Shown here: piece by piece, positions 1-12,006 of the stretch
How the letters are laid out: every line of letters starts with the position of its first letter
Numbering within the stretch: position 1 is the stretch's first letter
Assembly (NCBI RefSeq): GCF_921293095.1
Contig: NC_060251.1
Span: forward strand, 87,406,566 to 87,470,565
Origin: Ischnura elegans
Taxonomy: Eukaryota > Arthropoda > Insecta > Odonata > Coenagrionidae
Length of the DNA: 64,000 bases
Direction: 5' to 3'
Translations under genes and position numbers: made by a program
Notes under the pieces: generated by a model
Databases searched by the model: none
The model's input: only the letters and a program-made list of their open reading frames with translations
Told to the model about the DNA's origin: nothing

Positions 1-905
1 TCCCCACCTTGCCTGGTCCATCCCTAGTGAAATAGCTTCCTAGGTAGCAGAACTCTTTCACCTCTTCATACTATTGCTTTCCTAGTTTAATGTTCATCCT
101 AAACCCCCCTTTTTCACAGATATCTAGCCATTGTCCATTACATATGTATCAGTCTTCCTCAATACATTGTCTTTGGTATGACTGCTAAGGCATTAGAAAA
201 TCACAACATAATCACTCTTTCATCGTTCAGAACCTACACACCTGCATCTAACTCATTTATCTGCTCTTGCATCATTACATTTAGGTCCAGATTTCATCAC
301 AGCTACTTGATTTTTAATTAAACTGCACACAATCCTAGCAGAGCACGTCCATTTCTTTCAGAATTCATTGTATTGAATGCTACTCCACATTGCCCAAGGC
401 CTTCTCCATCTCGAGATCCATGAATGTCCATTCGTTGTTCTCCATTATCTACTACATAAACAGCATCTGGGCCAAAATTGCCTCTCTCATGCTCTTGCTC
501 ATCTGGAATCAAAATAGGTCCCAATCCAACAATTCTCTTTCCCTATATTTTCCTGTAGATATACCATTGTCATTACATTCGACACGTGTCATCTGGCTTC
601 TTGTACTAAAACTTTTACACTACTCCGCTCTCTTCTTTTCGAGAATATGAATTATGTTCCTCTTGTTATTCTTCTTAAAGTGAATAGGCATATATTAGTG
701 GAGTATATTTCCCTGATGGTTTGGAAGTGCTGAGTATAGTTTTCTCTCAAGCATTTTTTATTATCTGAGCAGGTATATCATCCATTTGCAGTGCCTTCTT
801 CTGTAGCAAATCTGTAATTACTGCCTCAAATTCCAATGTTTAAATGTTGGCTCCAATATCATTCTTTCCTCTAACACTTATCAAAACTTGTTCAACTTGG
901 GGCCA
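1..905 (-). mobile_element. RTE-like LINE remnant (reverse transcriptase part)
   Basis: Read on the minus strand, 740-850 gives a phrase of the type DLLQKKALQMDDIPAQIIKN. This matches the segment just before the reverse transcriptase fingers in RTE-like endonuclease-reverse transcriptases. Near base 1-70 the minus strand reads VKEFCYLGSYFTRDG, which matches the conserved YLGS..T.DG motif after the RT domain. The stretch between is broken by many stops and carries no intact domain, so it is an old, inactive copy. It runs off the left edge of the window, and its exact upper boundary is uncertain. Confidence 0.6.
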
Positions 906-1053
906 ATTAAATGATATCTGGTTCCATAATGTTGCCAACTACATATTTTAGCCTGGAAGACCTAATGGTAATACAGATACAAAATCTTAACAGATGGCCA
1001 TTCAAACTGTTCTTAGAAAAGAAACTGCCAGCTTACTTACAGATCCCTTATCT

Positions 1054-1147
1054 GGTGGAGGATTACAACATGTTTCTCTGAAATGCCTACGGTATCATTA
1101 TTCTGCACCATGACAGTGAGTTGTGATCTTCCATTTACTAGTCAGGT
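1054..1147 (-). other. possible coding exon, unrecognised
   Basis: The minus strand is open from an AG at about 1148 to a strong donor (CT|GTAAGTAAG) at about 1054. It reads SQLTVMVQNNDTVGISEKH and then VVILHQIRDL. The acceptor has a poor pyrimidine tract. The peptide looks coding-like but I recognise no family. It could instead be unidentified LINE sequence, since a LINE remnant lies directly downstream. Low confidence. Confidence 0.22.
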
Positions 1148-1750
1148 GAGCTATCTAATTTTATGTTTATTTTCAGTCTAACATAAAACAGGAATATAAA
1201 CAGAATGAAAATTCTGACAAGCACATTGGAAGAAGAGGCAAAACTGGTAGCATAATTAATCATCAAGCAGGGGATCTACATTACAATACCAGCTTAGGAA
1301 ATACTTTTTCATGGAAAATTGCCAACTTGAGAGAAGGTTCATGCTACAATTGATGCATTCGGTTGCACTTCACTCAGTGATCATCACATAATGGTCACTC
1401 ATTGCAAGTGTGCCAAATTCAATGATGTAGAGCTTGACTGTCACTTGTTTTCCTCCTTTCTACTCCACAGTCTTAAGTACTGATTATTTGTCTTCCTTGC
1501 TCATTTCCATAGCATCACAAAACTCCCTAGCTCGCTGAATGGAGAAAAATGCTCAGATCAGCCGATCAGCCTCAAAAAGATGAGTTCTATAGATCTCACC
1601 CAAGGTGCTTATATATATCTACTAAACATATTTCCAGGGTGCTTACATATCCAGATGCTAACAACCATTCCCAGGATTTACAAACTACATAACAAAGGCT
1701 AAACGAGTCAATACTGCAGTATACAAAGTTAAGAAATCAGGAGTGTGTGC

Positions 1751-1861
1751 TCAAAAAAATTTGTCCAACTTGTCTAATTCTTCATCATGAGCCATCTTCA
1801 CCTTGAAAGTATCCAAATAGTTTTGGATTGTTGCCAACATGAATTCAGAAAAAGGCCAAAC
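1751..1861 (-). other. possible terminal coding exon, unrecognised
   Basis: An open minus-strand stretch of 36 codons begins right after an AG (CTTATAG|G) and ends in TGA. It starts VWPFSEFMLATIQNYLDTFK and ends in an acidic and lysine-rich tail, HDEELDKLDKFF. A GTGAAG inside it could also act as a donor. Below it on the minus strand a polyadenylation-like AATAAA lies near 1170. The pyrimidine tract before the acceptor is weak. I do not recognise the protein. It may belong with the open stretch at 4126-4268 and the CpG-rich start near 6300, but no continuous gene model could be built. Confidence 0.3.
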
Positions 1862-1989
1862 CTATAAGTCTTTACCCTTACCCACATTCTTGTATCAGTA
1901 AGATAACTCATGAGGACGGAAAAGCTTAAGCATAGAAACACAAAGCATTTCACATTTCCAAATTAATACTTTTACAGTCTTATTATTTA

Positions 1990-2184
1990 AGGTCGCTACA
2001 CATTGTGAATGATCATGCGAATGAAATTATTTGCCCTGTACAATGGAAAAATTCATGAATGAACCATCATGCGCATGATCATTCAGTGAAACTAGAACAT
2101 GTTGTACTTTGCTTGCTTGAACCTGAGAATGACGGCAGGGTGAAATATAATATACGCGTGATCATTCACCATGTATAGCGGCCT
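1990..2184. mobile_element. Harbinger-like miniature inverted-repeat element (MITE)
   Basis: The 195-bp element has terminal inverted repeats, AGGTCGCTACAC at the left and AGGCCGCTATAC (reverse complement) at the right, continuing imperfectly as ATTGTGAATGATCA/ATGGTGAATGATCA. Both ends abut TTA (1987-1989 and 2185-2187). A three-base TTA/TAA duplication is the hallmark of PIF/Harbinger transposons. There is no coding capacity, so it is a non-autonomous copy. Confidence 0.75.
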
Positions 2185-2405
2185 TTACATAACATTAAAC
2201 AAGGTTCAAGAACCCCACACAGACAATCTGAGGCAAGGACTACAATCCTTTGCACATAGTTGCCAAATGTTGTCCATGCTGCATCAAATACAACAAAAAA
2301 TTCACGAGCATGACCTTATAACAACAGCTCGGAGGATTTATTCACCTCACCAAGTACCCATACCATCATAGCCTAAGAAAAAGTTAAGGTGATATTCCCC
2401 TAAAG

Positions 2406-2682
2406 CAGGGGTCTCCAATTTACTGGGCCACATTCCAAGTTCCGAATCACCCCGCGGGCCAGATAGCAATTTGCCGATGACTGAAGTATTCGATACCAAC
2501 GTCTGCTGAAGTATCCGGTGGCATATTTCTTATTTAAAAAAGGTGACTTTGACGTGTAGTACAGCGCTGCAATGCTCCTAGTGGCGTCTCACAGAGTTAA
2601 ATGAGCGAGAATCGTGCACTAATTGAAACGATTGTGCGGGCCGGATGAATGCCCTTTGCGGGCGGTATTTTGGAGACCCCTG
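2406..2682. mobile_element. hAT miniature element
   Basis: The element begins CAGGGGTCTCCAAT and ends with the inverse, ATTTTGGAGACCCCTG. It is flanked by perfect 8-bp duplications CCCTAAAG (2398-2405 and 2683-2690). The 8-bp target duplication and CAGGG ends define the hAT superfamily. At 277 bp it has no transposase and is non-autonomous. Its interior is GC-richer than the surroundings. Confidence 0.9.
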
Positions 2683-2699
2683 CCCTAAAGGAATGCAAG

Positions 2700-4120
2700 G
2701 GAAGCCTAAAGGAAAACAGCAGAAGACAACATTGAACTAAAATAAGAAGCAAAATGCCATCAAATGAAAAAATATTATTCATTATGTCCATATCATATCT
2801 GACTAAGCAAATAAATACCCTTTCTTTATGAATGAATATAAAATAAGGTGGAAGTTAGGCCTGGTAGAATGAGGCATTAACGCATTCAAGTTTCAGTGTG
2901 AATGCGTGGGCACAAAACCTTACAATGAACTCGAATTAACCTATACCATTGCATTTATACGGGAATAGACCCTGTTTAAATTAAGCAAACTTGTACAAAT
3001 TCTGGACGGTTGAAACTATTGACACAAATGCAAGTCGTACAAGTTAATGCATCAATGCCATCAGGACAAATAAGGAAGGCAATCAAGAGATTTAATCCTA
3101 GCAAAGGCCAAATTTGAATTTAAGTTTTCACTCATCCAAATCGACAAAAACAGTTTTCTAAAGGTCCAACCTAAGTTTCAAAGCCAGCAGTTGTGCTAAT
3201 GTCACACTTATTCGTTAGTAATGCAATATGACAATATTACTTTAAAATGTATAACTCTCCAAGACCACGTATGCGGTCAGCAAGACAAATGAATACACAG
3301 ACAAAACTAAACAAGTGTAATGAACATCAAGGAGGCACAAATATAATCTAGGGAGAAAATACAGTTGCCATTTCTTGCATCAGCTAAATTCAGTGGTTTA
3401 GCCTTGTATCAAAGTTCACCCACCAATTTTGTTCAGCATGAAATATTAAATCAGTTCACCGAATAAGGAAGGTTAGCATGTTGGCTAAAACTAATACCAT
3501 ACATTGCATTCAAATAACCACATGAGAATTTCACATATGATAATCAAACAGCCTTAAGAATTGATCGGTGACGTAACTCCACCATCCCTTGACATATCAT
3601 CCCCAGATGTATTGATTTCACACAAGCAGTTGCACACTGATGCCATTCAAGACCTTTAGTAACTCTAGGATGCTTGGCAATGAAGAAGCAAGAATAATTC
3701 CAACATCTCACTACTTCTTTCATTGTTGAAAATTTTATTAAGGATTATGTTAACTAGCTTGAACTAAAATAAGACAATACTCCTTTTAAAAATGGAATTC
3801 AATTAAAGCAGCATACAACATACAACCCTAGGACTCAAATTTGATAAGTTTCAATTCAAGCACAATGTAAATCCTAAGTAGTGTCCACTAAACTAGCTTT
3901 GGGTGATGAATGCTTTAAACTAGCTTTGGATGTACATTTGATATAATTAAAAAAATTAAAATTTCCACAGCCAACGGTATTTATCACACAATTTGAATCT
4001 AAAAGAAGAGAACAAGAATATAGCTTCACGAAACTGGAGCACTCAAGTGGGGGGCATAAAAGCTATTTCATAAGTGAAGGATATTAAACAAAACGTCACA
4101 AACAGTTAGGATTGATTTTT
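2700..4120. other. unassigned stretch (possible intron or 3' region)
   Basis: AT-rich DNA without a recognised repeat. One minus-strand open frame, 3544-3723 (59 codons, starting MKEVVRCWNYS and containing GLEWHQCATACVKSIHLGMI), looks more protein-like than chance and lies between the two possible exons at 1751 and 4126. It matches no family I know. Confidence 0.3.
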
Positions 4121-4125
4121 AATAC

Positions 4126-4268
4126 CTCCACTTCTCTTTTATACTCTTCTTTTAATTGGAAGAATTCGAAGTCACCATGACTGATGATCAACCACACATT
4201 ACCATGCTCCTTTCGTAAATAAATCCAAGCATTCAATAAGTTAACGAAGGCACGAAAAAATGAGAATT
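4126..4268 (-). other. possible coding exon, unrecognised
   Basis: The minus strand is open for 47 codons and can be bounded by an AG at 4269-4270 and a donor GAG|GTATTA at 4126. It contains AFVNLLNAWIYLRKEHGNVW and then LIISHGDFEFFQLKEEYKRE. The hydrophobic run followed by ISHGDFEFF loosely recalls the exo II region of DEDD/RNase H-fold exonucleases, but that is only an impression. The acceptor lacks a pyrimidine tract, which is the main reason for doubt. If real, it would be an internal exon of a minus-strand gene starting upstream near 6300. Confidence 0.32.
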
Positions 4269-4849
4269 CTCAAGTTTATCTTGCACACATATTTAGATAT
4301 TAAGAATGTTTTCATCAGTTTAAGACTCACGTCGAGAATAAAAACTATAATGGAGGTTGAAATAAGTAAAACAAATTCAACGAGGTACAAATCAAAGCCG
4401 TATTCACGCTGCCTCATACTGATAACACATAGACGTAAACTTAGGATTTTAAGCATACCATCAACACGCACATGCTTGATACAGCGGGGGGCTCCGCAAA
4501 CTTCAATCGGTAGGGCTTAGCCTTACAAAAAACCAACGACAACGCTTGTCGCCAATTCAGGAATTCCAAGACCAACGTAAAAATGTAACAACTAGATTAT
4601 TATTTCTAACACAGAGAAACAGTGAAACTCGTTTACGCAGAAATTTTCAGAAATTACTCTTTAAGCAGTCTGCCATTACTAGCATAATGAAAACACGACA
4701 CCGGCTACAAAAGACACGGAAGAATACAGCAGATTAATATCTTCTTGTTTACAATTCAGACCGAGTAATAGGCTATATTTTATAAAATACGAACCGACGA
4801 AGATTTCAAAGTCAAGACTGAAGAAAACCAGCATGCGCTGATAAGTACC

Positions 4850-6400
4850 TGTGGTTAACACTATGTGAACCACGAGAGCATAAGACGACGCCAACTAAAA
4901 ACAAGACCGAAACCCCTTCAAATACAAAAAATATCGGCGAATATTCAATTCAACGGAGCACAAAAGACTTAGGCAAAAGAATTACAGACACCTAAAGTGA
5001 AGTCACGTCATTATACTTTTTGGAGTCGTCTTCGAATCGTATAAACCCAGGTAATTAATCACTCCCCGCCTAATATCTGCTGTAATCCAAAGAAGAGCAA
5101 ACGACGGGGATAGAGAAGGAAATAAACGAAACGAATAACCACAATGAAGAATTCCAGCCAAGGTACAACTTATAATAGCTCATGGAATATGTAGAACTCC
5201 CGGGTTTCAATGAGAATCTGAAACTCTTGGAAATAATTACCCGCGACTCAATTATTTGTGCTCTGGATTCCTTCGATGAGAATTAATCAGTCAGGGTACG
5301 CAATCGGCTACGACTAGCACACCGTAAATCACGACCATTGAAAACAGGAGTGCGATCCAATACGTTGTCCGTTAGGTAAGGTGCAGTTGACAAAAGACGC
5401 CGATTAGCTGCGAGTACAGGCTAGCTCAAATATTCGAGTAACAGATACCTACGAACCCCTAAATTTTATATCACCTACCTTTAATCACGATCCCTTGGGG
5501 CCAAGAAGTCGCCAAACCTGAAAAACATAAAATAGTAACTATGGATGCAACCGACATTTCCGATCACACTACTAATAGCATTATAATATGCCCTACGGTG
5601 AACACGACCAGAGTATAGATTTACGGAATTTTTAATCATTACGAAGGAATTCTATAATACTATTTATGATCTTCAATAGCAAGGACATGTGCTCACAAAC
5701 AAGCATTTCACTTAACGCTCAACGGGCATTCTCACCAACAGCCGTTACAACGCGATTCACTCCTTACTGCACTTCTTCAGTATCACTCAACATTCAACAC
5801 GCATAAATAATAAAACAATTTAATGTGAAAGATTATCCAGGTCTTCTCCATCTACGCAAGTGAACGTATTTTATGCTTACATTCATTGGCTATGTTGCTA
5901 TCTGGCGTCCTCAACTCGGACATCAGCGCTGCATACACCCCCAGATTTCATTACTAACTAACGTCAACCCAAATTGTTCTACTACTTTAATGGTTCTTCG
6001 CACGTTAAAACCATATGAGATAACTATCTCAAAAGCTAAAATTAATAATTTTATAAGAAATCTTGGTAGTCTTTTGTTTCACGATTTCTCACCAAGCCGC
6101 GGGTAAATGCTACCACTTGATACACATTTCATTACAAAATAAACCCTCGATTAAAGTCCATAACCAACAGCAGGGTGAACTTAAACAAATATGGACAAAT
6201 ATTTTATCAGGAATAGACAACATAGCTACTAAGATGAAGGTGACTACAGCACGAAATGCCACAAGACGGCTAACACTCACCTATGCGTGGTCCCGGCCAT
6301 CTGCTCAAGCAGCCAGTAGCAACAATGAGTGGCGCGAACTTGTATTTCCCGCAAATTACGTATATCCGGTGAGGGCCCCTCAACGAGAATATACGTATAT
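4850..6400. promoter_or_regulatory. CpG-rich region, probable gene 5' end
   Basis: CpG dinucleotides are clearly denser here than in the flanking DNA, for instance around 5280-5420 and 6270-6380. In a genome where CpG is otherwise depleted, this pattern marks unmethylated promoters. On the minus strand an ATG in good context (gcagATGG) at 6300 is followed after 20 coding bases (MAGTTH) by a consensus donor AG|GTGAGTG at 6281-6280. A 36-bp stretch at about 5482-5517, bounded on the minus strand by TTTTTCAG and GTAGGTG, could be another exon, but its frame does not join cleanly to the ATG exon. So a minus-strand gene start is likely, but its structure is unresolved. Confidence 0.4.
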
Positions 6401-8555
6401 AAACTCAAACTATGGCCAACCTAATCATCTAAATACCAGTAAAATTGAAAAAGATGATTAAAAACAATGCCTAATATATATGAAATCCATAAAGTTTATC
6501 CTAAGTAACAGACAAAACGGTGAACTTATGTAAAATTATTTCAAGCTTACTGCCGGTGTACAACTTCTGTCCACTAGATGTCAGTGAAGTGGCTACGAAC
6601 GCCAATGTTTACGTTCGGTTTTCAAAAGTCAATCACTACGGTATTTGGAGAATTGTTAAGATTTCTCGAGGTTCCAAGGTAATCTCCTTTTCCATTAAGA
6701 TACAAATGTCATTTTTCCTTACCAATTTCAAAGAAAATCATTTTCGGAGAGATAATTATAATTTCCCAACTGTTAGCTATTGACATGCCTGAATTGACGT
6801 TAATTTTAACCGTTCTACTTCTGATAAAAATTACTGTCATATCTAAAGAAAACGAGATAATGGAATCAGCATCAAAGGTAATAATATTGAGTTACGGTTT
6901 ACAAACATCAACTCGATGTCACAGTCACTCGCGCTAACATCGAGTTTTTCGGCCAATCTTATCAAACTTATTCTGAGCAGCATACGACCTCGATAGATGA
7001 ACTTGTCTCTCTGGGACGATTTGAACAATATTTTTTTTGGGAGCCAAGTTTACTTAAGCCCAAGATTTATCTAAAACAGGCTCTAATACCTGCGATCTAC
7101 CACTACCCAGGAAGATTATTGAAATAAAATTACCTCAAACGGTGGAATTTACTTGCAGATTCACTCGTCCTTAAACCAAGAGGTAACTTAACTCTAATAC
7201 CAGGTAAATTCATAAAAAAACTCACTCATTTTATTTCGGTAATTTTATTATCATAAAAACATACAGATTCCTTTAAAAATGTTCCTTGCCTTCAAATTTA
7301 AGCAATGCAAGTAGGCAACACATTCCTTTCTAGAAGCTATAGGTAGCAGTTTCCATATGAACTTTTGGAAAACTTCAACAGAAATTCAGTAAATCATGTT
7401 TTCCACTGCAGTGGGCACAGTAACCGATGAAAAGAGTTGAATGTCAGTTAAGAGGAGACTGTGGATTAAGAGGGTAAAGCAGACGTTATCTAAATATAAC
7501 TAAGCTCTCTTGAATCTTACTCACACACCAAATTCAGGGCAGGGTGTTTTGAATATGAACTTCAAGATATCAAAAGCCAAATGGCCACTATACTTACTGT
7601 GCCTCATTAAAAATAAGGAAATGTAAGATCAACTTTAGGGCATTATCATGAAAACATCCCGGGGAAGTGCCTGGCCCTGCAGGTTCAGCATTATATGTAT
7701 CAATCACATCAGTCTCGGGGGCTAAGCTGAAAGACAAAGCCTATGGGATGTATTTCTCCAAATGAAAGCGATTAATACATCTTGTAGGTAAACTCTTCTC
7801 GGGATACCCACAGGGTCAAATTATCCATATATTAGCAAACATTTCGAGCTCAGACTTGGGGCTCACCCTTGGGGTTATAATACATTAATCTAAGTAATTG
7901 TAAAGGAGGGAGGTGGGAATCACTCTATTCAATTTGCATTATAAATCACCAATTTGCCATCCTTTTGGCATTGCCAGCCATTAAACGACAATGTGTTACA
8001 TTTGGAGTTATAGATAAGTTGAGAATTAAGCAAATACAAGTGCACCATTAAGGGTACACTTTTCAGGTTGAACACTTCCTTTTAACAAACAAATGCTGCC
8101 AATCAACAACTCCTATTATGCTTGTCCTTATTCCTATCTCCAGCATCCTTATATTACTGATTTAAGCATCTGCTCAACCCTCAAGCTACCTAAAGTCTGT
8201 TCCAATTTTTTTCTCCTCCCCATCTATGGTGACAACCTACTTGAACACCTTCTGTGTCCACCAACCATCTCCATTCTCCTACATACCTAAATCTCAGGTG
8301 TGCATGGTGTCTGGATGTATTCATACAGCCAATGCCAATACAAAAAAATGAGTATCTCTTTTGACCAATTGAAAAGTTTACAAAGGAAATGCATGATCCA
8401 TTGGTTTTGGCGATTACGTTAGATAGAAAATCCAAGATGAGAAATAACTGTAATGAACAACATTTAGTAGCAAAAAGGCTATATGGAAAGAGAATTACTC
8501 TATATACACCCCTCCAGAAAGAATACCTAGTTAATTATCAATAAAAGAAAACACT
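6400..8555. other. no recognised feature
   Basis: AT-rich intergenic DNA. Short open frames occur on both strands but none has splice signals, domain motifs or similarity that I recognise. Confidence 0.5.
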
Positions 8556-8559
8556 TGGC

Positions 8560-8625
8560 CACTTCAACTAAATTTATTTTAAAAATAACCAGCTTCAGCA
8601 GTTATCCCATCCTCAGGTGACAATA
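8560..8625 (-). mobile_element. Penelope-like terminal fragment with hammerhead-like motif
   Basis: On the minus strand 8616-8588 reads CTGAGGA, then a short stem-forming segment (GGGATAACTGC), then TGAAGCTGGT. The order CTGANGA, stem, GAA, short self-complementary segment is that of the hammerhead ribozyme core found in terminal repeats of Penelope-like elements, here degraded (GAAG instead of GAAA). An AT-rich segment with AAATAAATTT follows, as in the other copies in this window. No coding part is attached. Confidence 0.35.
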
Positions 8626-8629
8626 GCAG

Positions 8630-9595
8630 GAGTATGCATATTCATTGTGGAAGGAGGATAGAGGAGATCGGACAGCAACAAAGGAGAAGAGCTACAGAAG
8701 GTGACTTCATTGAAGAGAGTTGGGATTCCTAACAAGGCCAATTACTCCTGCTACAACAAATTTTGGCCACACGTAAGCTTTGAAGTCTAGCACCAATTTC
8801 TTTTTCCCGGAAGCTCTGACAAAATTTGGAAGATCCAAATTAATTAGGATTGAAATCTCAATTGATAGAAGTGTCATTAGAAGATCTGTTACATTAATTT
8901 ATGTTACTGGACTGAAGTTATAATGAATGCCTTGAGCTCCACGATTTTTTAGAAAGCTGGGGGGAGGAAATATACTTTCATTAGAACAATGAAATAAAGC
9001 AATGAACAATGAAAATTAAGCTCTGGTTTAAAGAGAAAATTTGGTTCCAAATAATTATTTTTAAGAAACTTAGGTTCACAAGCTCAGAAGCACATGATAA
9101 TGAATAAATGATCTCAAAAGAAATGGCTGGCAATTATTCTCAAAAACTTTACTTACACATCCAGTTACAATACATCTCCCATGATAATCAGAAATGTGCA
9201 CAGGTTGTGTGAGTAAACTAATGTTGTGGAAAATTAACAGTTACTTATATATAAATATACATGAGACTTACACCATATCAAGCCTGAAAACACGCCAAGA
9301 AGCAGGTGGCTGAATTAAGACAAGAATGGGCCTCATTACCATTTGCGATAAGTTGTTCATTCATTCATTAGCACAACATTAAAATTAAATGGGCTGCATA
9401 AATGCAAGGATTCAAGTACAACAACATGTAACCTGACCTAGATTTTTCAAAGCAATACCTCAGTTACACGTTGAAGTGCATAAGGACAATATAGAGGATA
9501 TTAAGGCAGAGTCAATTTTATGGGAAGCCCCAGCCCCTGAATAAAACATGAAGTTGATATATTTTCAAGTGCCAATTTTTGATTGACTAGCAGCA
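8630..9595. other. no recognised feature
   Basis: Intergenic AT-rich DNA just upstream of the LINE. No coding, RNA or repeat signal was identified. Confidence 0.5.
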
Positions 9596-10455
9596 GCACC
9601 TAGGAATGATGAAGGCAGCGATAAATCTAGGGACATGGAATTTGAGGACAATGATGAAGATGGGGAAGGTAGAAAATATCAAAGGAGGAATGATATCTTA
9701 GGATTATGCAAAGTGAAGTAGGAGGATGGTAAGGACTACCCAAGAGATGGGTAGAGGACTATTTAGAGTGGTGGGGAGGAAAGTCAACAAGGGGTATCTT
9801 TAGTATTAAATGGCAAGATGGGTAAGCATGTGGTAGGCATAGACCAGGTAAGCGATAGGATTCTGTTGGTAGAAATTGAGGCAACCTTGTGGTGGTTCAA
9901 GTTTACATGCCCACTAGTAATTATAGGGAAGAAGTAGATGAGGTGTATGAACAGCTTAAGGAAATAATTAGGGAAACTCCAGGTAAGAAAAATCTAGCAG
10001 TGATGGGGGGACTGGAATGCCACTATCAGGGAGGGGAGGGATGGAAACGAAAGGGAAGAACTTGGATTAGGAACACAGAACAACAGGGGAGAGAAAGCAG
10101 CAGAATTTTGGAGGAGAAAAAAGTATTCATCACAAACACACTATTAAATCATCATAAAGGGAAAAGGTACAAATGGAAAAGTGCAGGTAATATGGGGAGA
10201 TATCACAGACTATATCATGGTAAGACTAAAGTTAATAATAGTGAGAAAAACTCGCACAGCTTCCCAGTAGCGGATACTGTTTCATCTCACAACCTAGTAT
10301 GTACTCATGAAATGCAATGTAAGATTTAAAAGACTAATGAAAATTAGAAAGGCACAGAAATAGAATGTAGAAGTGTAGAAGGGGATTATGAGAAGATAAT
10401 ATCAGGAATTAAAGGAAGGGAGGAATAATATAAAAACTGAAAGTAAAGCAGTGGA

Positions 10456-10638
10456 ATAAAATAAAATGGTAAACTTCCACACAATTTTATTTACGAAGTA
10501 CCGACCTGGTTTCGACACGTAATGTCATTATCAAGGTAATTATCCTCGTGGAATAAAATTGTGTGGAAGTTTACCATTTTATTTTATTCTCATGGATATA
10601 AAACATTTCCACCAGATATCGCTGGACGCTGTGAATTA
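10456..10638 (-). mobile_element. hairpin-tail retroinsertion, Penelope-terminal type, with hammerhead-like motif
   Basis: The 183-bp insertion in the LINE is flanked by 12-bp direct repeats TAAAGCAGTGGA (10444-10455 and 10639-10650). It carries two identical 38-bp arms in inverted orientation (10454-10491 and 10552-10589), a 60-base spacer and a tail of about 49 bases (10590-10638). In the spacer the minus strand (10535-10501) reads CTTGATAAT, a GACA/TGTC stem, GAAA, ACC-A-GGT and GTC. This is the order of a hammerhead core (CTGATGA in the intact form). The 12-bp duplication implies target-primed retroinsertion, not cut-and-paste transposition. It codes for nothing. Confidence 0.7.
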
Positions 10639-11758
10639 TAAAGCAGTGGAGAAATAAATTGGCAATAATGACAGTAAATGGATACAGTAGCAGTGGTTAA
10701 CAGAGGAAATGTTATAAGAAATGGAAGAGAGAAAGATGTGAAAGAACGTGGACACTGAGACCGACTTTGGAGGAGGAAAGTGCTGAGGAGGATAATCTTG
10801 AGCGGGGAATCTTAGACATGGAAATCGAGAGAGCCTATTGGGATATGAAGGCTATGGAAGTATTGGGTGTGGGCAATATCTTGTGTGAGCTTCTGAAGAA
10901 TCTAGGCAGGGATGGTGAGAGAAAGATTTTCATAACATCTTTGAGGAAGGATGTTGGCCTGAGGATCCCATGAAAAAGGTTCTAATTTTACTACCAAAAA
11001 TATGAAGCTGCAGAATGCGAAGATTGTAAGACTTTAACTTGATATCACATGAGGCGAAAGTGGTATTAAGGCATTAAAAAGATGGAGGCGAAGGCAAAAA
11101 AGTATTTGGAAGAAGATCAGTTAGGTTTTGATAAGGAAAGTCAACTCGTGATTTAATAGAGATAATGAGGTCCCTGATGGATAGGAACCTAGAATATGAC
11201 CAGGACCTTTACACATGCTTAGTAAATTTTGAAAAAGCATTTGACAGAGTGGACTGGGTAAAATTGATTGATTAAAAAATAGGCTTAATTTGGAGGGATA
11301 GGAGCCTTATTAATAATCTGTACATGGCCCAGACTGCACAAATGACAGAGAACGTGGGTGGGCAAGCATTGGTCGAGGAGTGAGGCAAGGCTGTCGACTA
11401 CATTTTGCCATTGCATTTTAACGTGTATACTGAGGAGATGATAAGAGAAGTGAGGGATGAGTTGGAAGCTGGAGTGAAAGGGAGAGGAATGATATTTAAA
11501 TCAGTGAAGTTCACAGATGATCAGGCATTGATTAGTCAGTCGGCAAGGGGGCTGCAGGATTTCGTGCATACATTAAACAAGGGTTGTGAGGAATGTGGCA
11601 TGAGGATTAATCACAAGAAGACCAAGGTTTTGTGGTTTTTGTAATGCATCACGAGTGAGGAATGTGAGAGACTAGGTAAAAGTAGGTGGGGAAAAACTTG
11701 AGCAGATTGACCAATTTAACTATTTGGGCACCACATGAAAAGAAAATGCATACAGCAG

Positions 11759-12006
11759 CAAGGGCGTACCCAGGATCAAAACAAGGGGTGCAAGCCATGG
11801 TTGTTCAAGTTGTAGGTAAGATTTAAGAAGAGAAAAGGTGAATGAAATAAACTCTTAAAGGAAACTGCAACAACTCTTTATTAGTTTTAAAAATTATTTG
11901 CTTGAAAAAATATTATTTTCCTTACACACATTAAGACTTTTGCGATTTTTGCTTCTGGGGGGTGGGGGCAGCTGCCCCCTCCTGCCCCTCGCTGGGTACG
12001 CCCATG
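11759..12006. mobile_element. hAT miniature element nested in LINE
   Basis: The terminal inverted repeats are CAAGGGCGTACCCAG (11759-11773) and CTGGGTACGCCCATG (11992-12006). The flanking 8-bp duplications TACAGCAG are perfect (11751-11758 and 12007-12014). At 248 bp with no transposase it is a non-autonomous hAT element. It inserted after the LINE, because removing it rejoins the LINE sequence across one copy of TACAGCAG. A related right end occurs at 21960-21975. Confidence 0.93.

Noticed and set aside
6063-6461. 132-codon plus-strand open frame
   Set aside because: No domain or splice logic. It lies opposite the possible minus-strand start and its promoter region.
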